Shown one piece after another: positions 1 to 6,856 of a stretch of DNA of 10,328 nucleotides; the first letter of the stretch is position 1; every line of letters starts with the position of its first letter. The translations under genes were made by a program, and so were the position numbers. The stretch covers positions 1 to 10,328 of the forward strand of contig JBAZOP010000100.1 in the NCBI GenBank assembly GCA_041648665.1. The letters run 5' to 3'. Under the pieces are notes generated by a model. That model had not been told where the DNA came from, made no database searches, and saw only the letters and a list, made by a program, of their open reading frames with translations. Source of the stretch: a bacterium (GTDB lineage Bacteria > UBA10199 > 2-02-FULL-44-16 > JAAZCA01).

Positions 1-562
1 CGCATTCCCTGATCCTGGGCCTCAGCCTCTCGTGCATGTGCGCGGAGGCCTCGGCGCGGAAGAGCTGCATGCCGCCTACGCCCAGCATCGGGAGTATCGC
101 GACTGCGAGCACGATGATGCCCATGCCGCCCAGCCAGTGTGTGAAGCTGCGCCAGAAGAGCAGACCGTGGGTCAACTTCTCCACCGGGACGGATGCACCC
201 AGTATAGATGCGCCCGTGGTCGTGAAGCCGGAGACGGACTCGAAGAAGCAGTTGACGAAGTTCTCCAGGTTCATAGGTCCCAAGGTCTTTGCAAGAAACA
301 ACGGCAGCGACCCGAAGAGGCATACGATGAGCCATGTGAACGTGGTGATCATCATGCCTTCCCTGCGGCTTATCTCCTCCTCGTGCGTCTTGAAGGCGAG
401 CGAAGCCAGTCCGGCTAAAGCGACGGTGATCGCCATGGACCAGGCGATCGGCGCCGCGTCCCCTTCCTGGTAGTAGAGGGAGACGCACAGGGGCACCAGC
501 ATGGAGAGCCCGACGAAGAATGTGACGTGGGAAGCAATTCCCAACACTATCCTGATGCGCAT
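1..562 (-). CDS. trkH: TrkH/KtrB-family potassium transporter, 5' part (3' end outside window)
   Basis: This is the membrane pore subunit of a Trk/Ktr potassium uptake system, which works with a cytoplasmic nucleotide-binding TrkA/KtrA partner not seen here. Translating the minus strand from the ATG at 562-560 gives 187 codons, open to the window edge. Hydrophobic segments cover about residues 5-30, 40-57, 71-91 and 137-160. The first P-loop selectivity filter is visible as GFTTTGAS at residues 112-119, followed by HWLGGMGIIVL (about 142-152), both hallmarks of the TrkH family. The residues after it (RAEASAHMHERLRPRIREC) match the usual region before the next M1-P-M2 unit. Full TrkH proteins are about 480 residues, so over half is missing. 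The start is uncertain because no good Shine-Dalgarno precedes this ATG. The csp terminator lies just upstream, so the gene should have its own promoter between about 563 and 600. Confidence 0.85.
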   Translation of the reverse strand, partial: MRIRIVLGIASHVTFFVGLSMLVPLCVSLYYQEGDAAPIAWSMAITVALAGLASLAFKTHEEEISRREGMMITTFTWLIVCLFGSLPLFLAKTLGPMNLENFVNCFFESVSGFTTTGASILGASVPVEKLTHGLLFWRSFTHWLGGMGIIVLAVAILPMLGVGGMQLFRAEASAHMHERLRPRIREC

Positions 563-590
563 ATGCGACCGACTATAATCAAATGCCGAA

Positions 591-625
591 CAAAAGAAAA
601 CCCCCGACCCTTTCGGGGTCGGGGG
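591..625 (-). terminator. Rho-independent terminator of the cold-shock gene
   Basis: A perfect 10-bp stem (CCCCCGACCC at 601-610 with GGGTCGGGGG at 616-625) closes a 5-base loop. On the minus strand it is followed directly by TTTTCTTTTG (600-591). It lies about 25 bases past the csp stop codon and separates csp from trkH. There is no U-tract on the plus side, so it acts on minus-strand transcripts. Confidence 0.9.
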
Positions 626-650
626 CCCTTATTTCAGCCTTATTTCGAAG

Positions 651-857
651 TTAGCCGGCCTTCTGCACGTTGGTGGCCTGGAGGCCCTTGGGGCCTTGCA
701 CTACCTCGTACTCGACTTTTTCGCCTTCCTTGATGCTTTTGAATCCCTCTCCCACGATAGCGGAGAAGTGTACGAACACGTCCTCGCCGCCGTCATCGGG
801 CGAAATGAAACCGAAACCCTTTGCATCGTTGAACCACTTCACTGTTCCCTTTGCCAT
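651..857 (-). CDS. csp: Cold-shock domain protein (CspA family)
   Basis: This is a 68-residue single-domain cold-shock protein, the usual family length. It is a cytoplasmic OB-fold protein that binds single-stranded RNA and DNA and acts as an RNA chaperone or antiterminator. The N-terminus MAKGTVKWFNDAKGFGFI contains the aromatic surface and RNP1 (KGFGFI, residues 14-19). RNP2 is VFVHF at 27-31, and the C-terminus QGPKGLQATNV is typical. I chose the ATG at 857 over the in-frame ATG at 875 because the conserved MAKGTVKWF starts there and AAGGAAGGA lies 6-7 bases upstream. The 875 ATG overlaps that ribosome site. The gene is monocistronic: a long leader upstream and a strong terminator downstream. 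Confidence 0.95.
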   Translation of the reverse strand: MAKGTVKWFNDAKGFGFISPDDGGEDVFVHFSAIVGEGFKSIKEGEKVEYEVVQGPKGLQATNVQKAG

Positions 858-1016
858 ACTGTTCCTTCCTTTCATTCCAGCTCAGCAGCAGCAAAAACGG
901 CCGTGAATCTTTTCGTAAAATTGCGGCCTGCGTACCATTACGTTGCGTGCTGCCAAAGCCGGCTGATCAATAAACTTGGGTGTATCTCTATGTTAACCCT
1001 GACTTTTTGGCAACTG
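858..1016 (-). promoter_or_regulatory. Leader and promoter region of csp
   Basis: This 159-base stretch between the M48 stop and csp has no gene. Long 5' leaders are typical of cold-shock mRNAs. A weak promoter candidate overlaps the end of the M48 gene: TTGCCA (about 1013-1008), a 17-base spacer, then TAGAGA. A GGCCG...CGGCC pairing around 900-930 followed by GTTTTTG could fold in the RNA. No convincing terminator for the M48 operon is visible here. All of this is low-confidence pattern reading. Confidence 0.3.
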
Positions 1017-1886
1017 TTATTTCGCTGAAGCCAGGGCCCCGCCAAAACGGGCTGTCCTAACCTTTTCCGTGGTCCCGCTGAGGCCCTCGGAACTCAAAGC
1101 GTTCTCGACCTTTTTCAGCCTCTGGTCGGGGGCGGGGTGCGAGGAAAAGGGTCCTGAACCCGAGCCCAGGCCCTTGGCTATCTCCGCCTTGATGAAGTCG
1201 GCCATGGCCCCCGGGTTGTAGCCGGCGTTCATCGCAAAGCGCATGCCGTACACGTCGGCGTCGTCCTCATCCTTTTTGCTGTAGCCGTTCTGGATGACGG
1301 TCTTGGCCACGTCGGTCACGACGCTCTGGAACTCGCCGACCAGCTCGCTCACCTCGGAGGGCGTGTAGTGTTTGCCGACCTCGCCTGCCGCGTAGAAGCC
1401 GAACTTGGTCCAGCGCGACTTCTTTATCGCCTTGATGCCGTCGCGGTCAGCCACGTGCCTGATCTCGTGGCCGAGGATGTTGGCCAGCTCGTCCTCGTTC
1501 TCCACCAGCTTGAGAAGCCCCCTGGTCACCAGGATCATGCCGCCCGGGCACGCGAACGCGTTGACCTCGTCCGTGTTCAGGGCCGCGAAATGATAGCCGC
1601 CGTAGGTGACCGGTCTGTCGGAGTGATATGCCACCGCAAGCCCAACCTTGTTGAGATAGGCGTTCACCGCAGGGTTGTTGTAGAGGGGATATTTTTCGAA
1701 GATCATGGCTGCGACCGCGCGGCCGATGTAGTGCTCCTCGGACGGGGTGATGTCCTTTGCGGCCTCGGCCATCTGCTGGACCCCTCCGAAGACGCTCCCT
1801 GCTATGGAGCCCCAGTCCTGCGCCCTGGCCTGGATGGAGACCAAAGCAATGATCGTCAAAGCCGTTATCGCAATTATTTTTTTCAT
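1017..1886 (-). CDS. Secreted M48-family zinc metalloprotease
   Basis: This 289-residue protein resembles the small periplasmic M48 proteases (LoiP/BepA-type catalytic domain without the BepA TPR part). A signal peptide covers residues 1-22 (MKKIIAITAL..., Ala-X-Ala at ARA). The catalytic zinc motif is HEIRH at 140-144. The third ligand is probably E207 in EDDAD, and the family motif SHPAPDQR lies at 249-256. Such enzymes degrade misfolded outer-membrane or periplasmic proteins; the substrate here is unknown. A strong ribosome site (GGAAGGAGAC) lies just upstream of the ATG. The gene starts 22 bases after the SH3 gene and is probably the last gene of the trmJ-cyclase-SH3-M48 operon. An Arg at the fourth HEXXH position is unusual but compatible with the motif. 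Confidence 0.9.
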   Translation of the reverse strand: MKKIIAITALTIIALVSIQARAQDWGSIAGSVFGGVQQMAEAAKDITPSEEHYIGRAVAAMIFEKYPLYNNPAVNAYLNKVGLAVAYHSDRPVTYGGYHFAALNTDEVNAFACPGGMILVTRGLLKLVENEDELANILGHEIRHVADRDGIKAIKKSRWTKFGFYAAGEVGKHYTPSEVSELVGEFQSVVTDVAKTVIQNGYSKKDEDDADVYGMRFAMNAGYNPGAMADFIKAEIAKGLGSGSGPFSSHPAPDQRLKKVENALSSEGLSGTTEKVRTARFGGALASAK

Positions 1887-1908
1887 AAGTGTCTCCTTCC
1901 GCCGGCCA

Positions 1909-2400
1909 TTATTTATTCAACTTCCCCTGTGTAATGAAACTGGACAGCTCGCCCTCGGAGATGCGGATCGCCTCGACCCTGTCCACCTGGCCGTAGGCCT
2001 GGGCCAGCGATGCGCTGGAGCTCTTGTACTGCCCCTCCACCGCCGGGTTGAAGCCCTTGCCCGCGAGCGCGGTCTCGTCGTGCGTCACGCCCTTGGCGGC
2101 GTATCTCTCGCCGGACTCGACGCTGCCCGTGTTCTTGCCTGTCGCGTTTTTGGGGATAAAGCCTGCGGGGCTGGATATCCTGTACCAGTTGCCGTCCTCG
2201 GATTGTACGCTGACCGGCGCGCCGTATCCCAGCGTCCCCACGGAGGAGGCGAGGTAGTTCGGCGCGGACTTCACCTGGACCTCGCGCACTTGGATCTTGA
2301 GCGATTTCTTTGACCCCCCGCTCTTCGCTGCGCCTGCCTCAGCGCCGGCGAGCGCGAGGCACAGTGTTGCGAGAGCGGTCAGAATCAGGAGCTTTCTCAT
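1909..2400 (-). CDS. Secreted bacterial SH3-domain protein
   Basis: This 163-residue protein has an N-terminal signal peptide (about 1-24, ending near AEAGA) and a Lys/Ser-rich linker. A bacterial SH3 domain covers about 34-86, with the pattern VREVQVKSAPN...VGTLGYGAPVSV...NWYRIS...GFIPKNA. The C-terminal part (about 103-163) carries ALAGKGFNPAVE and RVEAIRISEGELSSF and looks helical; I do not recognise it as a named domain. SH3b domains often bind peptidoglycan or proteins in the periplasm. The placement, 22 bases before the M48 protease and 14 after the cyclase, suggests it helps target or regulate the protease (inference). The ribosome site is ATAGGAGGC, 6 bases before the ATG. Confidence 0.8.
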   Translation of the reverse strand: MRKLLILTALATLCLALAGAEAGAAKSGGSKKSLKIQVREVQVKSAPNYLASSVGTLGYGAPVSVQSEDGNWYRISSPAGFIPKNATGKNTGSVESGERYAAKGVTHDETALAGKGFNPAVEGQYKSSSASLAQAYGQVDRVEAIRISEGELSSFITQGKLNK

Positions 2401-2414
2401 GTGACGCCTCCTAT

Positions 2415-4520
2415 CTATTTTTCATGGAAGTTGATCACGCCGTCGAAATCATGGGCAGGCGGCGACTTCGCGAACCTATCGCATATCGCGATATAGTATG
2501 CAACGACCGGATCGCCCGCTGCATCGAGCCGCGCGAATGCCTTGCCTGCGCCTGAGAAATCCGCGGCCATGAAGAGTTGCATCGCCTCTGAAAACTCGGC
2601 GCAGGATCGGGCCTTTTCAGCGCTGAGGCCGCCCTTTGGCGATAGCGGTTCGTATAACTGAATCGGCTGGCTGCGGCCCTTCACCCGCGCCTTGCCGATC
2701 ATTCTGGCCTCGATCTTCTCCCTCGCCTCTTCGTACGTGGTCTGGCTGATGATGATCCTCGTGCCGAAGCGTTTGTTCAGCCCCTCCAGGCGGCTCGCGA
2801 GGTTCACGGAGTCGCCGATCGCGGTGTAGTTGAAGCGAAGTTCGGAGCCGATGTTGCCTATCACCGCCTTCCCTGTGTGGATGCCTATCCTCGTCTTGAA
2901 CTGCGGGAATGAGGCCAGCGATTCCTGTATCTCCAGCGCCGCGAGGGTGGCCTGCGCAGCGTGGTCCTCGATTGCCAGCGGCGCGCCCCAGAACGCCATG
3001 ACCGCATCCCCGATGTATTTGTCCAGCGTGCCTTCGCGCGAGGTGACTATCTCGGTCATGGAGGTTAGATAGCTGCACAGCTGCGAGACGAGTTCCGTCG
3101 GGGCGAGCTTCTCGGAGATGGTCGTGAAGTCCGCGATGTCCGAGAAAAAGATGCTCACCTCCTGCTCTGCGCCGCCCATCTTCACGGATTCCGGATCCTT
3201 TGCTATCTCGCTCACAACGGCAGGCGAGAGGTACTGGCCGAAGGCCTTCTTGATCGCGTGTTTCTTTCTGCCCTCTGTCAGGTAGTTTCTGAGCACCATG
3301 GAGAATGCCGCGAGCGCCATCGCGCCGACGGGCGCCGCTACCGGGAGCCAGGCGCCCCATCTGAACAGGACGAATGCGGCCGCGATGTAGGCGCCCGCAA
3401 GCCCCGCGATCCAGGGCACGATGTGGTTGAGCCTGCGCATCTGCGCGAGCCCCAGCGACGTGGCGAGCGCGAGCGCGAAGATGAGCAGGACCTTCGGGAT
3501 CGTAGCCAGCGGTTTTATGAAATCGCGTCTCAGCAGCGAATCGATGATCGTGGCCTGGATCTCGGGGCCCGGGTAGACGCGGGCGAGCGGTGTGGGTTTG
3601 AGGTCGTAGAGCCCGGGCGCGGCCACGCCCACGATCACGACGCGATCCTTGAAAACTGCGGGATCGAGGTCAGGCGTAAGCCCGTCCTTGATCTGCTGGC
3701 TCGAGAGCAGGACCTTTGCCAGGGGATAGGTGGGATAGCTGTCCACGCCGCCGATGTAGTTGATCATCATGTTCCCGTTCGCGTCGAGCGGGATGCGCTG
3801 TCCGTCGATCGTAAGCTCCGTGCGGGATGGCCAGTCTACTTCGCGGAAGTTTCCCACCGCGGCCGCCACCTCGAACGCTATCTCAGGCAGGATGAGATCG
3901 CCCATGCGCATGGCCGGCGGTAAGCGGCGGAAGATGCCGTCGTCGTCCGGCGGCGTCTGCGCGTTGCCGAAGCCCGCGGCGTTCTTGGCGATCGCAGGGA
4001 CTGGAAGCGACTTGAGGGAGCGCGCTTCAGGGAGGAAATCCGGCGGCCTGCCGCCGAACGGAACGCGAGAACGGCTGATCACCTCGGAGTCGACAGGGGC
4101 TGGCTCTCCCTCGTTGCTGCTGGCAAAGAAGACAAAGTAGGATGGAGGGCCGTCTGCGATCCCGCGGGCAAAGGCCTCGTCATCCGCCACGCCGTATGAG
4201 GAGTCCTCGGAGAAGAAAAGGTCGAAGAGCACGGCCTTGGCCCCCCCGCGCCTTGCGAATGCGAGCGCGCCTGCGTAGAGCTCCCGCGGCCAGGGCCACG
4301 ATATGCCCATCTCCTGCATCGTGCGCAGCGACGGCTCGTCCACGTAGAGGAGCGCCACGTTCTCGCCCGAGCCCGTCTCGGCGCTGCGGGTTGCCCTCAT
4401 CCGCCAGTCGTAGGACTTGTGCTCAAGCGAGGAGAGGAGGCCCATGCCTTGCAGGAGGATGAAGATCGCAGCGGCCGCGATGCCGATGGCCGTGCCCCAT
4501 GCTGCGCTCGCGATTTTCAT
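2415..4520 (-). CDS. CHASE2-domain class III adenylate cyclase
   Basis: This is a 701-residue membrane receptor cyclase predicted to make cAMP from ATP in the cytoplasm. TM1 is at about 8-30, an extracytoplasmic CHASE2 sensor at about 33-335, three close transmembrane helices at about 343-410, a short linker helix, and a class III cyclase domain at about 450-625. Catalytic residues are all present: metal-binding D461 (FSDI) and D505, adenine-specifying K501 (DKYIGDAV) and T566 (NYTAIGD), and transition-state N573 and R577 (VNLASR). The K/T pair argues for ATP rather than GTP. A helical tail (about 636-690) follows. The start overlaps the trmJ stop as ATGA, with AAAGGAGAGGAC immediately upstream, so translation is probably coupled. 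The CHASE2 ligand cannot be read from sequence. Confidence 0.93.
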   Translation of the reverse strand: MKIASAAWGTAIGIAAAAIFILLQGMGLLSSLEHKSYDWRMRATRSAETGSGENVALLYVDEPSLRTMQEMGISWPWPRELYAGALAFARRGGAKAVLFDLFFSEDSSYGVADDEAFARGIADGPPSYFVFFASSNEGEPAPVDSEVISRSRVPFGGRPPDFLPEARSLKSLPVPAIAKNAAGFGNAQTPPDDDGIFRRLPPAMRMGDLILPEIAFEVAAAVGNFREVDWPSRTELTIDGQRIPLDANGNMMINYIGGVDSYPTYPLAKVLLSSQQIKDGLTPDLDPAVFKDRVVIVGVAAPGLYDLKPTPLARVYPGPEIQATIIDSLLRRDFIKPLATIPKVLLIFALALATSLGLAQMRRLNHIVPWIAGLAGAYIAAAFVLFRWGAWLPVAAPVGAMALAAFSMVLRNYLTEGRKKHAIKKAFGQYLSPAVVSEIAKDPESVKMGGAEQEVSIFFSDIADFTTISEKLAPTELVSQLCSYLTSMTEIVTSREGTLDKYIGDAVMAFWGAPLAIEDHAAQATLAALEIQESLASFPQFKTRIGIHTGKAVIGNIGSELRFNYTAIGDSVNLASRLEGLNKRFGTRIIISQTTYEEAREKIEARMIGKARVKGRSQPIQLYEPLSPKGGLSAEKARSCAEFSEAMQLFMAADFSGAGKAFARLDAAGDPVVAYYIAICDRFAKSPPAHDFDGVINFHEK

Positions 4521-5236
4521 GTCCTCTCCTTTATGCGCGCGGCCAGCCCCTCGATCATGCCCGCGTCGCGCTCCGTGAGGCCTGCGCGGCCGAATATCCT
4601 CTCCAGCCGCTCCTTGATGCGCGTGCGCAGCTGCAAGGGCCCCTCGTCATCGTAGCCTAAGGCGGACAGCGCCTCGTGGGCTTCGGCTATCAGCGCGGAT
4701 ATGCGTTCCCTGGGCACGAAGCTCTCCTGCATCCTGGGATCAGGCGCAGGGGTTGGAATTATGCGGCTTATTTCGTAACAGGCGATGAGCACGGACTGGG
4801 CGAGGTTGAGAGAGGGGAGGTCAGGGGAGGAGGGGATCTCGACCGTGGCGTCGCAGCGCTCCAGGTGTTCGTTTGCGAGCCCAGACTCCTCGGGGCCAAA
4901 GACGAGCGCTGCCCCTCCGTCCGAGGAGCGCGCGGCCAGCACAGGCGCTGCCTCGGCCACGGACATCCTCCTCCTGCGCACCTTGCCGAACCTGCGCGTG
5001 AATGCTGCTGAGAACGCGATGTCCATGAGCGCCGCGTCCAGCGTGGGGAATATCTTCGCTGACTCGAGCAGATCGCGGGCGTCGACCGCCCAGCACCGCG
5101 CTTCATCAGAGAGGTGATCGCAGGGACTCACGAGCCGAAGCTCCGAGATCCCGAAGTTCTTCATCGCCCGTGCCGCGGCCCCTATGTTCGCCGGCCCCTG
5201 AGGGGATACGAGCACTATGGCGAGTTTCTGCTCCAC
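4517..5236 (-). CDS. trmJ: TrmJ-like SPOUT tRNA 2'-O-methyltransferase
   Basis: TrmJ uses S-adenosylmethionine to methylate the ribose of nucleotide 32 in tRNA anticodon loops. Starting at GTG 5236, the protein has 239 residues, close to E. coli TrmJ (about 246). The SPOUT trefoil-knot motifs are visible: motif 1 NIGAAARAMKNFG (17-29), motif 2 LVFGPEESGL (111-120) and motif 3 IPSSPDLPSLNLAQSV (134-149). A helical C-terminal extension (about 165-239) is typical of TrmJ and argues against TrmL. The GTG start gives an N-terminus that aligns with the family (MEQKLAIVLV). An in-frame TTG at 5272 gives 12 extra residues without family resemblance. Neither start has a good Shine-Dalgarno. The gene heads the operon and overlaps the cyclase start by four bases. 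Confidence 0.85.
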   Translation of the reverse strand: MEQKLAIVLVSPQGPANIGAAARAMKNFGISELRLVSPCDHLSDEARCWAVDARDLLESAKIFPTLDAALMDIAFSAAFTRRFGKVRRRRMSVAEAAPVLAARSSDGGAALVFGPEESGLANEHLERCDATVEIPSSPDLPSLNLAQSVLIACYEISRIIPTPAPDPRMQESFVPRERISALIAEAHEALSALGYDDEGPLQLRTRIKERLERIFGRAGLTERDAGMIEGLAARIKERT

Positions 5237-5243
5237 GACGGCG

Positions 5244-5272
5244 TGGATACCTGTGGAACGACACCATGTCAA
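5244..5272 (-). promoter_or_regulatory. Possible sigma-70 promoter of the trmJ operon
   Basis: A perfect -35 box TTGACA (5272-5267) is followed, after exactly 17 bases, by TATCCA (5249-5244), a weak -10. Transcription would start at about 5237-5236, on or next to the GTG chosen for trmJ, which implies a leaderless or near-leaderless mRNA. It lies directly after the REP-like palindrome pair. The -10 matches only at TAT. Confidence 0.35.
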
Positions 5273-5274
5273 CT

Positions 5275-5360
5275 GATCGCGGACCGACCTGAAGCTGTCT
5301 TCCGCAGCGGTCGCGTTTTTTGCGACCGACCGGAAGCAGCTTCAGCAGCGGTCCGCCATC
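5275..5360. repeat. Tandem pair of REP-like palindromes forming a long hairpin
   Basis: Two about 30-base imperfect palindromes lie side by side: 5282-5312 and 5324-5353. Both read GACCG-ACC-N-GAAG-loop-CTTC-N-GCAG-CGGTC, with only the loop and a few positions changed. The copies are 42 bases apart. Because each is self-complementary, the whole block 5275-5360 also folds as one roughly 39-bp hairpin around GTTTTTT (5315-5321). Palindrome pairs like this resemble REP/BIME elements. Nothing here is coding. Confidence 0.6.
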
Positions 5361-5365
5361 GAGAG

Positions 5366-5577
5366 GCGTGCACAGGCTACGGAGCTCTCCCCCTGCTGCT
5401 GCGGCAGTTCGCTCGCTACTCGTCGGCAAAAGCCCGCTGGCATCATGCGGTTTGGATGTCTTCCTCGCGTCAGCCTCCAAACCGCGATGCCAGTCGATCT
5501 TTTGCTCTCCTCATACGCTCGTCTCCTAAACGCCGCTTAATGCAGCCGGGGGCAGAGCTCCGTAGCCTGCAGCACGC
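5366..5577 (-). ncRNA. ssrS: Candidate 6S RNA (RNA polymerase regulator)
   Basis: 6S RNA mimics an open promoter and binds the housekeeping RNA polymerase holoenzyme. The minus strand here folds into that shape over 212 bases, a normal 6S size. A closing stem of about 32 bp includes GCGTGC/GCACGC, an uninterrupted 16-bp helix (CAGGCTACGGAGCTCT with its complement), CCCCC/GGGGG and GCTGC/GCAGC. It is followed by a large asymmetric central bubble and a terminal arm (GCAAAAG/CTTTTGC, TGGCATC/GATGCCA, a two-base bulge, GCGGTTTGGA/TCCAAACCGC) with a 19-base apical loop. CCGACGAG on the 3' side of the bubble recalls the CGACGA segment of proteobacterial 6S RNAs. The minus strand is preferred because both neighbours are on it; the fold alone is nearly symmetric. 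No match has been tested. A structured leader of trmJ is the main alternative. Confidence 0.55.
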
Positions 5578-5603
5578 AATCAAGTTTGTCTGGATGTCGG
5601 CGT

Positions 5604-6722
5604 TCAGTCGAAAATGACCGTCAGGAGGAGGGAGAGGAGCGACGGATTTGAAGGCGAGGCGCTGCCGGTGCTGCCCACTGTGTCGCAGAGGCAGGAGAGT
5701 GAGGGATTGAGTTCCAGGGCCCGTTGGCGATCTTTGATCGCCTCTTTGTATTTCCCGAGTTTTCGCTCTGTGTTTGCGCGATTGTAATAGGCTTCGGCAA
5801 AATTAGGATCGAGTTTTAATGCCTTTTCAAAGTCTGCGAGTGCCTCCTTATAACGCTTGAGTCTGAATTTTGCATCTCCGCGATTGTTGTAATCTATGGC
5901 GGAATTCGGGTTGAGTTCGATCGCTTTGTCGTTGTCCTTTAAAGCATCTTCATACATCCCGCGGTCACTTTTTACGGCTGCTCGATTGGAATAGAATAAA
6001 GACAGGATGTCGTCCGGTTTCATGTTTTGCATATAGACGCCTTGATCGAGTGCATCTTGGGAAATATTGTATACTACGGAATATACTGGATCATCGACGC
6101 TTAAACCTCCGTCCATATTGTATCGGTCTTCTTTGCCATCATCCCACCTGACAAAGATGTGATCTGGAGCTGGGACTAAAAATACCGGCCAGTTTAACTC
6201 GTGGGCTATTGCAAGCGCCACAAAACTAGATGTGTCGCAGTCAAGGACGTTTCTATTTATGTTGTTGATAAAACCGCTGTCACTCTGGTTCTTGAATTCA
6301 ATTCCGACTCGTTCCATCCCCCCGTAAGGGAGTATCAGTTTTTTCTTAGGGAGTTCTTCACTCGCAAGGTATTCCTGTACAATGTGAAGAATCTCTTCTG
6401 CTTTTCCATATGCTTTTTTCACATCCTCCGGGGATACGAGTTCGGATTCGATGGAGATCAGATCATGTATGGGGTTGTCGGGTTTAAATGCGGTGCCTGC
6501 GGAGTAGTAGGTCTTGAAGTGGCCGCCCAGTTTTTCGAGCGCGGCCTTGTTGTCGCCCGTGAACTTCTGCCACTCGGCTGAGTCGACCTCGCCGTCGCTG
6601 TTCTGATCGGTCCTCTCCGACCCCTCGATCTTGCCGTTTCGATCAAGGTCTGCACCCCGGGTCAGGTCCAGGTCTTCGAAGTGTCGGGATAGTTCTGTCT
6701 CTATCCAGTGAACTGGTCGCAT
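5604..6722 (-). CDS. P1: EF-hand / transglutaminase-like / TPR protein, unknown function
   Basis: This is a 372-residue protein and one of three paralogs here. Two canonical 12-residue EF-hand loops (25-36, DLDRNGKIEGSE; 39-50, DQNSDGEVDSAE) should bind calcium. A conserved segment follows (64-95, including GTAFKPDNPIHDLISIESEL). A transglutaminase-like papain-fold domain has probable catalytic C162 (LDCDTS), H188 (DHIFVRWDDG) and D204 (YNMDGG). Three TPRs span 240-341. The C-terminal tail has CLC at 344-346 and ends PSLLSLLLTVIFD. There is no signal peptide or membrane helix near the N-terminus. I chose the ATG at 6722 over 6764 because all three paralogs start MRP.HWI and the predicted promoter overlaps the upstream ATG. 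GGAAG lies near the start codon. Function, substrate and location are unknown; protease or cross-linking activity is inference from the triad. Confidence 0.85.
   Translation of the reverse strand: MRPVHWIETELSRHFEDLDLTRGADLDRNGKIEGSERTDQNSDGEVDSAEWQKFTGDNKAALEKLGGHFKTYYSAGTAFKPDNPIHDLISIESELVSPEDVKKAYGKAEEILHIVQEYLASEELPKKKLILPYGGMERVGIEFKNQSDSGFINNINRNVLDCDTSSFVALAIAHELNWPVFLVPAPDHIFVRWDDGKEDRYNMDGGLSVDDPVYSVVYNISQDALDQGVYMQNMKPDDILSLFYSNRAAVKSDRGMYEDALKDNDKAIELNPNSAIDYNNRGDAKFRLKRYKEALADFEKALKLDPNFAEAYYNRANTERKLGKYKEAIKDRQRALELNPSLSCLCDTVGSTGSASPSNPSLLSLLLTVIFD
5700..6005 (-). repeat. Three TPR-coding units of 102 bp in P1
   Basis: These are three consecutive 34-codon tetratricopeptide units, each with the pattern YxNRxxxxxxxxxYxxAlxDxxxAlxLnPN. 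They are similar at the DNA level to the units in P3, including the recurring antisense text TTCCGCGATTGT or close variants. Confidence 0.75.
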
Positions 6723-6744
6723 TGGTCTTCCGACCCCCTTGGTA

Positions 6745-6771
6745 TTATCGGCAGGAATCTGCAAAAGTTTC
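6745..6771 (-). promoter_or_regulatory. Sigma-28 (FliA)-like promoter of P1
   Basis: On the minus strand GAAACTTT (6771-6764), 11 bases, then GCCGATAA (6752-6745). The FliA consensus is TAAAGTTT-N11-GCCGATAA: the -10 matches 8 of 8 and the -35 matches 6 of 8, with exact spacing. The -10 ends 22 bases before the P1 ATG. The same layout occurs before P2 and P3. No sigma factor gene is in the window, so assignment rests on pattern only. Confidence 0.5.
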
Positions 6772-6800
6772 CCATATTTATGTCGTCGCGAGCAGCTCTG

Positions 6801-6856
6801 GTAGGGTAATAAAATATTATATGGTATTATAATTTATAATAATATATAATAATATT
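6801..6856 (+). promoter_or_regulatory. AT-rich promoter of the HTH-nucleotidyltransferase gene
   Basis: This stretch is almost entirely A and T and contains TATAAT three times (6828-6833, 6835-6840, 6845-6850), plus the perfect palindrome ATAATATTAT touching the start codon. There is no Shine-Dalgarno before the ATG. A -10 at 6845-6850 would place the start of transcription on the A of the ATG (6857), giving a leaderless mRNA. No clear -35 is visible. The palindrome could be an operator for the HTH protein itself (inference). It is back to back with the P1 promoter. Confidence 0.5.

Noticed and set aside
36..473. Plus-strand 145-codon reading frame at the left end
   Set aside because: It is the complement of trkH. 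The minus frame has the K+ filter GFTTTGAS and transmembrane pattern, while the plus frame has no recognisable features.
2617..3360. Minus-strand 247-codon frame inside the cyclase gene
   Set aside because: It is an out-of-frame shadow of the cyclase catalytic region, whose own frame carries all catalytic motifs.
5106..5480. Minus-strand 124-codon frame spanning the intergenic region
   Set aside because: It runs through the inverted-repeat RNA structure and the palindromes and overlaps trmJ in another frame. Its protein is low in plausible structure and has no ribosome site.
5366..5577. Integron attC-like site, considered because of the imperfect inverted repeat
   Set aside because: The arms lack paired RYYYAAC/GTTRRRY simple sites at the ends, and no integrase or cassette is present. 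A 6S-like fold explains the bubble better.
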